The notes: generated by a model not told the origin, from the sequence alone. A DNA stretch of 64,000 bases from Planotetraspora silvatica (GCF_016863315.1 NZ_BOOQ01000030.1:62001-126000); one strand, 5' to 3'. Shown: positions 35,921 to 45,235, counted from the first letter of the stretch. A program made the numbers and translations.

Positions 35921-36868
35921 TCAGGAACCGAGCACGGGCGGATCGGCGCGAAGGCGCACCGCCTCGTCCGTGACCGCTCGGAGCGCGGCAAGTGTCTCCG
36001 GCCACGTCCTCACCGGCTCGTCGATCAGGTGGTAGGAGTGATGCTCGAAAACGGCCGCGGCTCCCGGTGCGCCCAACACGGTGAGCAACTGACTCTGGCG
36101 TTCCAGCAGGTTGAGTACGGCCAACCCGCGGTCTCGCTGTTCGGGGTCGCCGTACGCCAGCGGAGACACGGAGACGGTCATGGCCATCTGGTCGATCCCG
36201 TCTTGCAGCAGCGGTATCAGCTTCACCGCGGCCTCGGCGTCCAGCGGATCGGTGTTCTGCGCGAGGTGGTAGACCATGCGGCCGAAGATGACGATGTCGC
36301 TGATCCGGCGGATCTGACCGATGCGCGGTCGCAGTATCTCGACGCACTCCCGCGCGGCGTCGTCGGCGCGCTCGTGATCGCCGAGAAGGAGCATGACGGC
36401 GGCGTACCGGTTCAGGGTGCGGGCCGTGATCAGATGGGTGTTCTCGTCGCCGGAGTCGAGCGCCTGGCGGAACTGCTCGATCACCCCGCTGTGGCGGAGC
36501 GCAGGCTCCCGCTCGCCGAGGGCAGCGTGCAGTTCGGCGAGCAGGATGTGCAGGTCGGGCACGAACAGGTGGTACTTCGGGTTGCCGCCCGCTTCATGCG
36601 CCGCGATCGCCTCATGGGCGTCCGACAGGGCGGCGCGGTGGTGACCGAGCGCCTCCCGGACCTCGGCCCGTGTACGCAGGCGTGAGGTGAGCTGGTCGAT
36701 CCACAGGCCGATGCCGGGCTGGCGTTTGCAGATCTTCTGAGAGAGCCGCACCGCCTCGTCGGCCATTCGAAGAGCTTGTTCGAATCGGCCTTCCTCGAAG
36801 GCGCGCGTCGCGCCCTCGGCGTTCCCCTCGGCCTGTCGAACCCACTCGTCAGGAACTCTGCTTCTCAT
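35921..36868 (-). CDS. Helical TPR-like protein of unknown function
   Basis: The protein is 315 residues from ATG 36868 with TGGAGA directly upstream. The whole sequence is predicted amphipathic helix pairs, with TPR-like segments GATRAFEEGRFEQALRMADE, ALGHHRAALSDAHEAIAAHE and MLLLGDHERADDAARECVEI. No catalytic motif, signal peptide or DNA-binding domain is recognisable. It resembles the isolated C-terminal repeat halves of actinomycete STAND regulators but lacks an ATPase. A 13-bp palindrome lies immediately upstream of the start. Confidence 0.75.
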   Translation of the reverse strand: MRSRVPDEWVRQAEGNAEGATRAFEEGRFEQALRMADEAVRLSQKICKRQPGIGLWIDQLTSRLRTRAEVREALGHHRAALSDAHEAIAAHEAGGNPKYHLFVPDLHILLAELHAALGEREPALRHSGVIEQFRQALDSGDENTHLITARTLNRYAAVMLLLGDHERADDAARECVEILRPRIGQIRRISDIVIFGRMVYHLAQNTDPLDAEAAVKLIPLLQDGIDQMAMTVSVSPLAYGDPEQRDRGLAVLNLLERQSQLLTVLGAPGAAAVFEHHSYHLIDEPVRTWPETLAALRAVTDEAVRLRADPPVLGS

Positions 36869-36875
36869 TCTCCAA

Positions 36876-36888
36876 GAAGATAATCTTC
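36876..36888. promoter_or_regulatory. 13-bp palindrome at the start of the TPR-like gene
   Basis: GAAGAT-A-ATCTTC is perfectly palindromic and lies 8-20 bases upstream of the ATG, overlapping the expected ribosome-binding/promoter region. Confidence 0.35.
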
Positions 36889-37027
36889 GCCTCCATTAAC
36901 ACAACCGGCATAATCGAGGTTTCGCTGCGGACTGCCACGAGCTCCGTACCGATCGACCAGCAACCTGGTGCGGATCTCGCCGGAGATCGGCGCCATGACG
37001 AACCTGCGGCAATTCACCGACGCCAGG

Positions 37028-37639
37028 TCAGGGGTTCACGACTTCGGCGTCCGGCGGCAAGCCGAAAGTTCTGCGCGCCTCCTCGTAGATTCCGTTTTCC
37101 GAGTCCCACCCGGCGCCCGCCAACTCGATTGCCCGGGGCGCGCCTTCCGGCGAGAACATCGCGCGGGTGGTGGATATGTTCGATGCGCCGTCGGTTGGCT
37201 CGTCGACGTCCTGCACGATGAAGCGTCCGTTCACCGATTCCATGGTCAAGAGTTGCGGTACGCCGTAGCCGGTACCGCTGACGAGCCTGTTCCCGCGGCG
37301 GGCGAGTTCCTCGCACCAGGTCATGACGCCGACCAACAGCCGAGGATCTTTCCGGCGGACCTCAATGAGGTCCTCATGGCAGAACACCCGGGGATTCAAG
37401 CCGGGCTCATCAGTGGCCAGAAGGTCGCCCTCGTTGAGGCGGGGGTCCGCCTCAAGAAAGCGGTCGGCCGCCTCCATGAGTGCCGAACGCGTCGAAGCGT
37501 CGACCGAGATGACCTCTTCGTCGGCGGTGCCCGCGTAATCCGGTCCCAACAATCGCGGCACCAGCACGACGGCTCCAGCCATCGCGACAACCAGCGTGAA
37601 GATTGCCCAGAGCGCCGATCGTCTGCCCACGCTCGTCAC
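37028..37639 (-). CDS. Membrane-anchored protein of unknown function
   Basis: GTG 37639 has GAGGAGA four bases upstream, so it is preferred to the TTG at 37654. The protein is 203 residues: a basic N-terminus, one transmembrane helix (ALWAIFTLVVAMAGAVVLV), then an extracytoplasmic domain beginning DEEVISVDASTRSALMEAAD. It has two cysteines (FCHEDLIE and TWCEELARRGN), which could form a disulfide. No family was recognised. It is divergent from rph, sharing the 460-base gap that contains the RAE. Confidence 0.75.
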   Translation of the reverse strand: MTSVGRRSALWAIFTLVVAMAGAVVLVPRLLGPDYAGTADEEVISVDASTRSALMEAADRFLEADPRLNEGDLLATDEPGLNPRVFCHEDLIEVRRKDPRLLVGVMTWCEELARRGNRLVSGTGYGVPQLLTMESVNGRFIVQDVDEPTDGASNISTTRAMFSPEGAPRAIELAGAGWDSENGIYEEARRTFGLPPDAEVVNP

Positions 37640-37875
37640 GTGTCTCCTCGGCAATCATGGAAGCTGAGACGCCGAAATCTTAGCTCTTGACTGTTCTGCC
37701 GGCTCCTATCGGAGGGCTGGCGAGCCGCCCGAGGCGATCATCACCGGGATCGGCCCGAGGATGGTGTACAGGCCGAGCGTGAGCGGCAGGACCGGGGATC
37801 TCAGCCCGCGGCGGACGACAAAAGCAAAGGCGAGGAGATCTCACCCCTCACCACTTCCAACGTATAGCGCACAGG

Positions 37876-37907
37876 GGGGCTTGCGGCAAGACCCGGGTCT
37901 TGCCGCA
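37876..37907. promoter_or_regulatory. Rifamycin-associated element (RAE) within a longer palindrome
   Basis: The 19-bp GGGGCTTGCGGCAAGACCC at 37876-37894 matches, with one difference as I recall the consensus, the RAE found upstream of rifamycin-inactivating genes in actinomycetes. It runs directly into a mirror copy: TGCGGCAAGACCC (37882-37894) and GGGTCTTGCCGCA (37895-37907) form a perfect 26-bp palindrome. It lies about 200 bases upstream of rph. The remainder of the gap 37640-38103 has no gene that I can recognise. Confidence 0.85.
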
Positions 37908-38103
37908 GAATCAGCGGCCGGACACGGCACCGACGAGGAAACGGGGGCCACGACGTGGGTGTGTTGTCGGGGGGACGCGGCGACCTCGAACCGCCGATGA
38001 GATCGGCGGTGCAGTTGCGGACGCTTGACGCGAAGGTCCGGGGGTGCGCGCCGCACGACCAGGTGCAGCGGCGACGGAGCACGGCCGCCTCGGAGGTGTC
38101 GCG

Positions 38104-40692
38104 ATGATCGAGCAGTACGTGTTGGATTTTCAAGAGGTTGACGAGACGCAGGTCGCGGTCGTCGGCGGCAAGGCCGCGCACCTGGGCGGGCTCTCGCGGA
38201 TCGAAGGCATCCACGTGCCGGCCGGCTTTTGCGTGACGACGGCCGCCTTCCGGCGGATCATGGCGGAGGCGCCGTCGATCGACGATCGGCTCGATCAGCT
38301 GTGGCGCCTGAACCCGGATGACCGGGAGGCGATCCGCACGCTCAGCGCGGAGATCCGCCAGACCATTGAAGGGATCGCCATCCCGGGCGATCTGGCGGCG
38401 GCGATCACCCGCGCGCTCGGCGAGCAAGCCGCCTACGCCGTGCGATCCAGCGCGACGGCAGAGGACCTGCCGATGGCGTCCTTCGCCGGCCAGCAGGACA
38501 CGTACCTGAACGTCGTGGGGCCGGCGGCGATCCTCCAGCACGTCAGCCGGTGCTGGGCGTCGCTGTTCACCGAGCGGGCCGTGACCTACCGCCTGCGGAA
38601 CGGCATCGACCACCGTACGGTCCACATGGCCGTGGTCGTACAGCAGATGGTCTTCCCGGATGCGGCCGGCATCCTGTTCACGGCCGACCCCGTCACGGGC
38701 AACCGGAAGGTCGCCACCGTGGACGCCGGCTTCGGCCTCGGCGAGGCCCTGGTCTCCGGCCAGGTGAACCCGGACGTCTTCAAGGTGCGCGACGGCGAAA
38801 TCGTCGCCAAGGCGGTCGCCGCCAAACAGCGTGCCGTCCACGCCCTGCCGGCTGGCGGGACGCGGGAAGTGGCGATCGACCCGCGGCGGCAGGAGCAGCC
38901 GGCGCTGACGGATGCGCAGGTCGTGCGGCTCGTGCAGTTCGGGCGGCGGATCGAAGCGCATTTCGGCCGCCCGCAGGACATCGAGTGGTGCCTGGCCGAC
39001 GATGACTTCCAGATCGTGCAGAGCCGGCCGATCACCACGCTTTTCCCCATCCCCGCGGCCCGCGACCGGGAGAACCACATCTACCTCTCCGTCGGTCACC
39101 AGCAGATGATGACCGACCCCATGAAGCCACTGGGGCTCTCCATGTGGCAACTGACGGCCATGGCGCCGATGCACGAGGCCGGCGGGAGGCTGTTCGTCGA
39201 CGCCACCCCGCGCCTGGCCTCGCCCGCGGGCCGCGCCGGCTTCCTGGAGATGGTGGGGAGATCCGATCCGCTGACCAGGGACGCGCTGGAGACCGTCCTC
39301 GACCGCCACGACTTCGTCCCGGCGCTCCCGGAGGCCGGCCCTGGCGGGCCGCCGGTCGGCGGCGCGTCCGCCCCGATCGAGACCGATCCGGCCATCGTCA
39401 CCGAGCTGATCGAGCGCAGCCAGGTGTCCATCGCCGCCCTGCGGCGCGACATCCGGACGAAGACCGGACCGGCGCTGTTCGACTTCCTGCTGGAGGCCTT
39501 CCAGGAGCACAAGCGGGCCCTCGGTGATCCATTGAGCATGCAGGCGATCATGGCGGGGATGGAGGCCACCTGGTGGCTCAACGACCGGCTGCAGGAATGG
39601 CTGGGCGAGAAGAACGCGGCCGACACCCTCACGCTGTCCGCCCCCGGCAACGTCACGTCGGAGATGGGACTGGCGCTGCTCGACGTCGCCGACGTGATCC
39701 GCCCGCATCCGGAGGTGGTGGCGTTCCTGCAAGGCGTCGAGGACGACGGCTTCCTGGACGAGCTGCCGAAGTTCGCGGGCGGGACCGAAGCGCGTGACGC
39801 CATCGAGGCCTACCTCGACCGGTACGGCATGCGCTGCGTCGGCGAGATCGACATCACGAGGCCGCGTTGGCGCGAACGCCCCACCACGCTCGTGCCCGTG
39901 ATCCTCGACAACGTCAGGAATTTCGAGCCGGGCGCCGCCAAGCGGCGCTTCGAGCAAGGACGGCAGGAGGCGCAGAAGAAGGCGCAGGAGGTGCTCGAAC
40001 GCCTGCGGGTACTACCGGACGGGGAGCAGAAGGCCGACGAGACCAAGCGGATGATCGACCGGGTCCGGACCTTCATCGGCTACCGGGAGTACCCGAAGTA
40101 CAGCATCGTCAGCCGCTACTTCGTCTACAAGCAGGCCTTGCTGGAAGAGGCCGAGCGCCTCGTGCAGGCCAACGTGCTCCTCGAGAAGGAGGACGTCTTC
40201 TACCTCACATTCCAGGAGTTCCACGACGTCGCGCGCTCGAACCAGGTGGATGACCAGCTCATCCAGCAGCGCAAGGACGCGTTCCGGTCGTACCACGCGC
40301 TCACGCCGCCCCGGGTGCTGACATCGGACGGCGAGGTCATAGCCGGGGCGTACCGACGCGACGACGTGCCGGCCGGCGCCCTGATCGGCCTACCGGTCTC
40401 CGCCGGGACCATCGAAGGGCGCGCCCGCGTCATCCTGGACATGGCCCAGGCTGACCTCGAACCGGGTGACATCCTCGTCACGGCCCACACGGACCCGAGC
40501 TGGACGCCCCTCTTCGTCGCCATCGCAGGCCTGGTGACGGAGGTCGGAGGATTGATGACACACGGCGCGGTGATCGCACGGGAGTACGGCCTGCCGGCTG
40601 TCGTCAGTGTGGTGGACGCCACCCGGCTGATTCCCGATGGGCAGCGGATCCGCGTGCACGGAAGCGACGGGTACGTCGAGATTCTGCCTTGA
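38104..40692 (+). CDS. rph: Rifamycin-inactivating phosphotransferase
   Basis: ATG 38104 has GGAGGTG six bases upstream. The protein is 862 residues, the usual length of Rph. It inactivates rifamycins by phosphorylating the ansa-bridge C21 hydroxyl using the beta-phosphate of ATP, releasing AMP and phosphate. Three domains are visible: an ATP-grasp/PPDK-like N-terminal domain (VVGGKAAHLGGLSRIEGI, VRSSATAEDLPMASFAGQQD, the distal segment IEWCLADDDFQIVQSRP), a central rifamycin-binding region of about 400 residues, and a C-terminal swivelling phosphohistidine domain with the catalytic His about 820 in GGLMTHGAVIAREYGLP. The RAE upstream supports rifamycin-linked regulation. No other rifamycin gene is close. 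Confidence 0.96.
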   Translation: MIEQYVLDFQEVDETQVAVVGGKAAHLGGLSRIEGIHVPAGFCVTTAAFRRIMAEAPSIDDRLDQLWRLNPDDREAIRTLSAEIRQTIEGIAIPGDLAAAITRALGEQAAYAVRSSATAEDLPMASFAGQQDTYLNVVGPAAILQHVSRCWASLFTERAVTYRLRNGIDHRTVHMAVVVQQMVFPDAAGILFTADPVTGNRKVATVDAGFGLGEALVSGQVNPDVFKVRDGEIVAKAVAAKQRAVHALPAGGTREVAIDPRRQEQPALTDAQVVRLVQFGRRIEAHFGRPQDIEWCLADDDFQIVQSRPITTLFPIPAARDRENHIYLSVGHQQMMTDPMKPLGLSMWQLTAMAPMHEAGGRLFVDATPRLASPAGRAGFLEMVGRSDPLTRDALETVLDRHDFVPALPEAGPGGPPVGGASAPIETDPAIVTELIERSQVSIAALRRDIRTKTGPALFDFLLEAFQEHKRALGDPLSMQAIMAGMEATWWLNDRLQEWLGEKNAADTLTLSAPGNVTSEMGLALLDVADVIRPHPEVVAFLQGVEDDGFLDELPKFAGGTEARDAIEAYLDRYGMRCVGEIDITRPRWRERPTTLVPVILDNVRNFEPGAAKRRFEQGRQEAQKKAQEVLERLRVLPDGEQKADETKRMIDRVRTFIGYREYPKYSIVSRYFVYKQALLEEAERLVQANVLLEKEDVFYLTFQEFHDVARSNQVDDQLIQQRKDAFRSYHALTPPRVLTSDGEVIAGAYRRDDVPAGALIGLPVSAGTIEGRARVILDMAQADLEPGDILVTAHTDPSWTPLFVAIAGLVTEVGGLMTHGAVIAREYGLPAVVSVVDATRLIPDGQRIRVHGSDGYVEILP

Positions 40693-40815
40693 CCGACCAC
40701 TCACCGAGAAGGCCCGTCTGCCTTGCCGAGCACATACTTTCCAAGCGGCACTGACCTGCTCGGCATCCGGATCGGCCGCGAGCCGTGCGCCAGCCACCGT
40801 GCCGAGCGAGAGTGG

Positions 40816-41997
40816 TCAGGAGGCTTCGTTGCTGCGCGGTACGGTGACGATGGTTCGGGCTCGTTCGGGCGTAACCAGTTCGCGCAGTGTCGGGTCGGTG
40901 AGCAGCACGACTGGGGCAATGCGGAAGGGGGAGTCGGAGCGCCACTGGGGTAGGGCGCTTTCCAGGACGGCCCAAGCCCGGTCGGTGGCGCCATCTCGTG
41001 CGAGCGTGCGGGCTTGGTTCAGCGCCGTCTGGAAATCTGGTGGCTCGGGCAGCTGCGGTGGGACGAACGCGCCGATGCGCTCGATCTCCCCGTCGGTCAG
41101 GATCCCGGTGAGGAGCCGGAGATACGGGGCAACCGAGGATCCGCTGCGGGCCAGCCCGTAGAGAAACAGCGGCACGGCCTCGGCGCGCACCTGTTCGAGA
41201 CCGACCGCCTCGATCACGTGCGGGTGGCCGAGGATGTCGTTGCGGATCTTGTGGTGAGTGTGGTTCAGATCGAGGAACGCGTTCAGGATGACGGAGAGGT
41301 ACGCACCGGCACCCGAGCCTTTGACGGTGGCGCGCGCGAAAGCGTCCGCGGCGGCGTGGAGGTCGCCCCGCAGGGCACTCGCGCGGCCCGCGGCCATCAG
41401 CTCATCCGCACCGTCCGGATGCACCGCACGACCCTCGCGGCCACTGAGCATCTCAAAGGACCGACGTTCGGCGTCGACCAGCACGGCGAACGACTCATGC
41501 CGGTCCCCAAAACCGGGGTACCAACTGGCCCACACGTAGGCCGCCCACTCGCCGCCGGTGGACACATCGCCGGGATCGAGCAGCCAGTACTGGGCGTCAC
41601 CATCCCCGGAGACCAGCAACGCGCGGTCCACGAGGGCGATCTCCTCATCCGTCCCATGCTCCCGCAGAATCTCCCACAGTCCGGCATCGGCATCACGCAG
41701 CCAGCCGACGTCACGAGACGGGCGCATCGCCCACATGAACGGACCGATGTGCAGCCACCCGTCTGAGGCAGCAAGGAACGACCGATAGCTGGGCGGCAGG
41801 CGAGTGCCAAGATGCTGCTCGACCGCGGCGAGCCGGCCCTCGTCGGCGCCGTCGAAGCCCAGCCAGCCGGCGGCCCGCTGCAGATCGGAGACCTCGCGCA
41901 GTTCGTCGTCAGCGGAGACACCCAACACGTCGGCGCTGTACTCGACGAGATAGCGCCGCCACTGTTCTACAGAGCGTGCTCCGTCGGTGGATGCCAT
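40816..41997 (-). CDS. SMI1/KNR4 (SUKH) family protein
   Basis: ATG 41997 is preferred to the TTG at 42012. The protein is 393 residues. The N-terminal 190 residues have SUKH features: AVEQHLGTRLPPSYRSFLAA, SDGWLHIG, GDAQYWLLDPGD and SFAVLVDAERRSFE. SUKH proteins are immunity factors for polymorphic toxins or general interaction domains. The remaining 200 residues are helical, TPR-like (AADAFARATVKGSGAGAYLS), without a recognised family. No toxin gene is adjacent, so an immunity role is only a possibility. Neighbours are rph (convergent) and a methyltransferase remnant. Confidence 0.82.
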   Translation of the reverse strand: MASTDGARSVEQWRRYLVEYSADVLGVSADDELREVSDLQRAAGWLGFDGADEGRLAAVEQHLGTRLPPSYRSFLAASDGWLHIGPFMWAMRPSRDVGWLRDADAGLWEILREHGTDEEIALVDRALLVSGDGDAQYWLLDPGDVSTGGEWAAYVWASWYPGFGDRHESFAVLVDAERRSFEMLSGREGRAVHPDGADELMAAGRASALRGDLHAAADAFARATVKGSGAGAYLSVILNAFLDLNHTHHKIRNDILGHPHVIEAVGLEQVRAEAVPLFLYGLARSGSSVAPYLRLLTGILTDGEIERIGAFVPPQLPEPPDFQTALNQARTLARDGATDRAWAVLESALPQWRSDSPFRIAPVVLLTDPTLRELVTPERARTIVTVPRSNEAS

Positions 41998-42289
41998 GCC
42001 GTATCCGTTCAAGAGTCAAACCATTGGCACAAGGCGCACCATTTTGCCGCGAGTTGCACCCCCGGCACGACTCCGAAATGATCACGTCGCCCATCAACCC
42101 GAGGCCGTGACCAGATGCACGCAACGTGCTTAACGTTTCAGGTACTGAGTCGGCGCTCTCTTGGGCGGGTGGCTCGCGCAGCCCGCAAAATTCACTTCCG
42201 GGTAAGGGCCAACGGTCCTCAACGCTCCGCGGTAGTGGAGCTGGTGCAACGTGCCAGTTGGTGGTTCGTCGATGGTGTCGAGGACTAGC

Positions 42290-42513
42290 GGCCCGAGAGC
42301 GCCCTCAGTAGTAGGGGGTCGAGCAGCAACCGAACGGCCAGTGGCGTTAGTGAGCTGCGCTCCCCGCGTGCCTGTCCGGTCGAAGACGGCGAACAGTCCA
42401 TCACCTGCGCGGCCAGCGGCGTGGTGGGCCAGTAGCCGGTCGCGCGACAGGTCGAACTCGATCGGCGCCACGATTCCGCCCGGGCGCAGCACCGCGGTCT
42501 GGCGGCGGAGCAC
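42290..42513 (-). pseudogene. Frameshifted remnant of a SAM-dependent methyltransferase
   Basis: Starting at 42513 one minus-strand frame reads LRRQTAVLRPGGIVAPIEFD, the post-motif strand of class I methyltransferases (L-R-P-G-G). A second frame continues with TPLAAQVMD, and the first frame resumes with GLFAVFDRTGTRGA. The alternation implies at least two frameshifts, and both ends of the gene are missing. The identification rests on short motifs. Confidence 0.45.
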
Positions 42514-42517
42514 CGCG

Positions 42518-45235
42518 CTAATCGTGCGGCTTCAACCGCCGCAGTTCCTCGCTCAGATAGACGGTGTCCGGATGGTCCGGCCCATGCGCGGCCTCGGTGA
42601 TGGCCAGGGCCCGCTCGAACAGGGGTATCGCCTCGGCCGGACGGTCCAGCGCGAGCTGGCACGCCGCGAGTTCGCCCAGCGAGATCGCCACGTCCGGATG
42701 GTCCGGCCCATGCGCGGCCTCGGTGATGGCCAGAGCCCGCTCGAACAGGGGCATCGCCTCGTCCGGCCGATCCAGCGCCAGCAAGCTCGACGCCAGGTCA
42801 CCCAACCGGATCGCCACATCGGGATGGTCCGGCCCATGCGCGGCCTCGGTGATCGCCAGGGCCTTCTCCTCCAGCGGGATCGCCTCGTCGGAGCGGTCCA
42901 GCGCGTGCAGGCTCTTTGCGAGATTCAGCAGCGAGGTCGTCATGAACGGATGGTGGGGCCCGTACGCGGCCTCGGTGACAGCCAGCGCACGCTCGTCCAA
43001 CGGCACCGCCTCGGCCGGTCTGTCCAGGGCCCGGAAACTCGACGCCAGGTTCGTCAGCGACGTCGCCACGGTCGGATGGTCCGGCCCGAGGGAGATCTCG
43101 GTGATCTCCAGCGCCAGTTCCAGCAGGGGTACCGCCTCAGCGGGCCGGTCCAGCCTCAGGTAACAGGAGGCCAGGTTCGACAGCAAGGTCGCCATGATCG
43201 GGTGCTCCAGCCCTTGCGCGGCCGCGGTGATGGTCATCGCACGCTTGAACAGGGGCACCGCCTCGTCCGGCCGGTCCAGTGCCAGGAAGCACGCGGCCAG
43301 GTTGCTCAGCCGGATCGCCACGTCCGGATGGTCCGGCCCAAGGGCTGCCTCGGTGATGGACAGCGCGCGTTCGAACAGGGGCACCGCCTCAGCCGATCGA
43401 TCCAAGCCGTACAGGCTCATCGCCAGGTTCCCCAGCCGGACTGCGAGCGTCGGGTGGTCCGGCCCGTACACGACCTCGGCGATGGACAGCGCCCGCCGCG
43501 CGTATCGATGGCCGAGCTCCACCATGCCCTGCGTGAACGCGTAGAGCGCGGCCATGTTGAGCAGGGCGCTCAGGTTCTCGGATTCCGTATCTGGCGGGTG
43601 ATGGGCTTCGAGCGCGTCGATGTGCAGCAGGAGATCACGCCACGCCGGCCACCCGCCTGGGTCGGTGTCAGGGTAAGGCGGCGCCGCCGAGAGCACCGCG
43701 GCCACCGCGTCGTCACGGGCGGCCCGCCGGCGCGGGTCGTCGTAGTCCAGGCCGGTTCGGATAACCGACTGGAAGAGCCGGTGCGTGCTCACCGTCTCGG
43801 CCGCGTCCTCCCCGGATCGTGTGATCATGCTGTACGAGGCCAGCAGCCGCAACGAGCCGTCGAGGTCGTTCACCGGGGGCTGGACGAGGACGGCCCACGG
43901 CACGTTGTCCGGCGCCAGGTGGGCCAGCACGCGCAGCAGATGCTCGCTGCCGAGGCCGCGATCCTGGTCGTGCCGGCGGAGGGCGGCGAGGTGGGCATCC
44001 CACAGACGGGCCATCGTCCGCTGCTCGGTGGTGCCTTCCTCGCGTTTGCGATAGTGCTCCTCGGGGTGATCGTGCAGCCCGGCCAGGTAGCGGCCCAGGC
44101 TGGTCGTGCGCTCCATCCGAATGAACGCGGCGGCCTGCTCGACCGCCACCGGCAGGCGGCCCAGCTCCCGGACGATCTCCGCCGCGTGCTCGGCGTCAGC
44201 CGGACCGGTGCGCCCGCTGACCGTCATGAGCAGGTCCGCGGCGGCTTCCTCGCTCAGCACGTTCAGCGTGATGACGTGCGCGCCCGGCCAGTACACGTCA
44301 CGCCGGGTCGTGATCACGATGTGCCCGCCCGGCCGCGCCAGCAGGTCCACCCACTCCCGCACGTTGCCGGGATCGTCGACGTTGTCGAAGGCGAGCAGCC
44401 AGCGGTCATGCGTCCGCAGCCAGGCGGCGGCCCATCGCGCCTGCTCCGCCAGGTCCTGCACCAGGGCGATCGGAGGATGAAGCGCCGCCGCCAGAGCGGC
44501 GAGCCCGCGCGTGATGGCGTCCGGGCCGTCCGCGGTGATCCACCACATCAGGCGATAGCGGTCACGATGCCGGGCGCCGTACACGCGGACCAGCTCGGAC
44601 TTGCCGATGCCGCCCATCCCCTGGACCACCAGACGAATCACCGGTGCGGCGGCCGGATCCGCGAAGCCGGGTGCGTCGAGCAGGTCCGCCATCCGCGACA
44701 GTTGATCCTCCCGGCCGACGAACTTCGCCGACCGGGGAAGCTCAAAAGGGCGGGTCTCTCCTCCGTCGACGTCGCCGGCCGGTCTGACCTCCGTGTGAAT
44801 CCGCGTGATGGTGATCGGCGAGTTGGGCCCGGTGGTGAACGGCCCGGTGATGTCCCGACCGGCGGCCACACCTCCGTGGCTCGCCCGCACCGTCGTGGTG
44901 GTGGTCGAGCCCGCCTGGGCGAGCATGGCGCGGATCTCCTCGGCCAGCACCAGATCCGCCGCCAGGGCGTTGCGGATCTCGACCCGTAACGCGGCCTGCA
45001 AGTCACCGTCGTCCGGGTCGGCCGCAAGCGCGGTCAGGGGACGCGGTGGCTCCGCGTCGCCGGAGTCGTCTTCCGCCGCCCCGAAGATGCGCCGCAGGAT
45101 CCTGCGGCCCCATCCGACCGTGGCGTCCACCGCCTCGTCTTGCGCCTTGGCCAGCACCGCCGCCCCGTAGGCGGTGATGGCAGCACTCACGTACGGCCAG
45201 GCCTGACCGACCAGTGCGGGGATATCGCCACTCAT
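42518..45235 (-). CDS. NB-ARC protein with eight kinesin-light-chain-like TPRs (STAND)
   Basis: The protein is 905 residues from ATG 45235. An N-terminal helical segment of about 110 residues is followed by the linker HGGVAAGRDITGPFTTGPNS seen in several actinomycete STAND proteins. NB-ARC: FELPRSAKFVGREDQLSRMA, P-loop GMGGIGKSELVRV, Walker B WLLAFDNVDDPGN, sensor IVITTRR, ELGRLPVAVEQAAAFI. The C-terminal third is eight consecutive 42-residue repeats of the pattern EAVPLFERALSITEAALGPD. The gene starts 14 bases after the stop of the SAVED remnant on the same strand, which suggests a former operon. A defence or signalling switch role is plausible but unproven. Confidence 0.92.
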   Translation of the reverse strand: MSGDIPALVGQAWPYVSAAITAYGAAVLAKAQDEAVDATVGWGRRILRRIFGAAEDDSGDAEPPRPLTALAADPDDGDLQAALRVEIRNALAADLVLAEEIRAMLAQAGSTTTTTVRASHGGVAAGRDITGPFTTGPNSPITITRIHTEVRPAGDVDGGETRPFELPRSAKFVGREDQLSRMADLLDAPGFADPAAAPVIRLVVQGMGGIGKSELVRVYGARHRDRYRLMWWITADGPDAITRGLAALAAALHPPIALVQDLAEQARWAAAWLRTHDRWLLAFDNVDDPGNVREWVDLLARPGGHIVITTRRDVYWPGAHVITLNVLSEEAAADLLMTVSGRTGPADAEHAAEIVRELGRLPVAVEQAAAFIRMERTTSLGRYLAGLHDHPEEHYRKREEGTTEQRTMARLWDAHLAALRRHDQDRGLGSEHLLRVLAHLAPDNVPWAVLVQPPVNDLDGSLRLLASYSMITRSGEDAAETVSTHRLFQSVIRTGLDYDDPRRRAARDDAVAAVLSAAPPYPDTDPGGWPAWRDLLLHIDALEAHHPPDTESENLSALLNMAALYAFTQGMVELGHRYARRALSIAEVVYGPDHPTLAVRLGNLAMSLYGLDRSAEAVPLFERALSITEAALGPDHPDVAIRLSNLAACFLALDRPDEAVPLFKRAMTITAAAQGLEHPIMATLLSNLASCYLRLDRPAEAVPLLELALEITEISLGPDHPTVATSLTNLASSFRALDRPAEAVPLDERALAVTEAAYGPHHPFMTTSLLNLAKSLHALDRSDEAIPLEEKALAITEAAHGPDHPDVAIRLGDLASSLLALDRPDEAMPLFERALAITEAAHGPDHPDVAISLGELAACQLALDRPAEAIPLFERALAITEAAHGPDHPDTVYLSEELRRLKPHD
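42551..43545. repeat. Tandem 126-bp DNA repeats encoding the TPR array
   Basis: Eight in-frame 126-bp units lie inside the STAND gene. The last units (towards 42551) are nearly identical over long stretches, for example the recurring TGGTCCGGCCCATGCGCGGC, whereas those near 43500 are diverged. Confidence 0.8.

Noticed and set aside
37801-39957. 718-codon open frame antisense to rph
   Set aside because: rph on the plus strand is complete and conserved; the antisense product has no family features.
42251-44989. 912-codon plus-strand frame with apparent repeats
   Set aside because: The repeats are the antisense image of the TPR-encoding 126-bp units in the real minus-strand gene.
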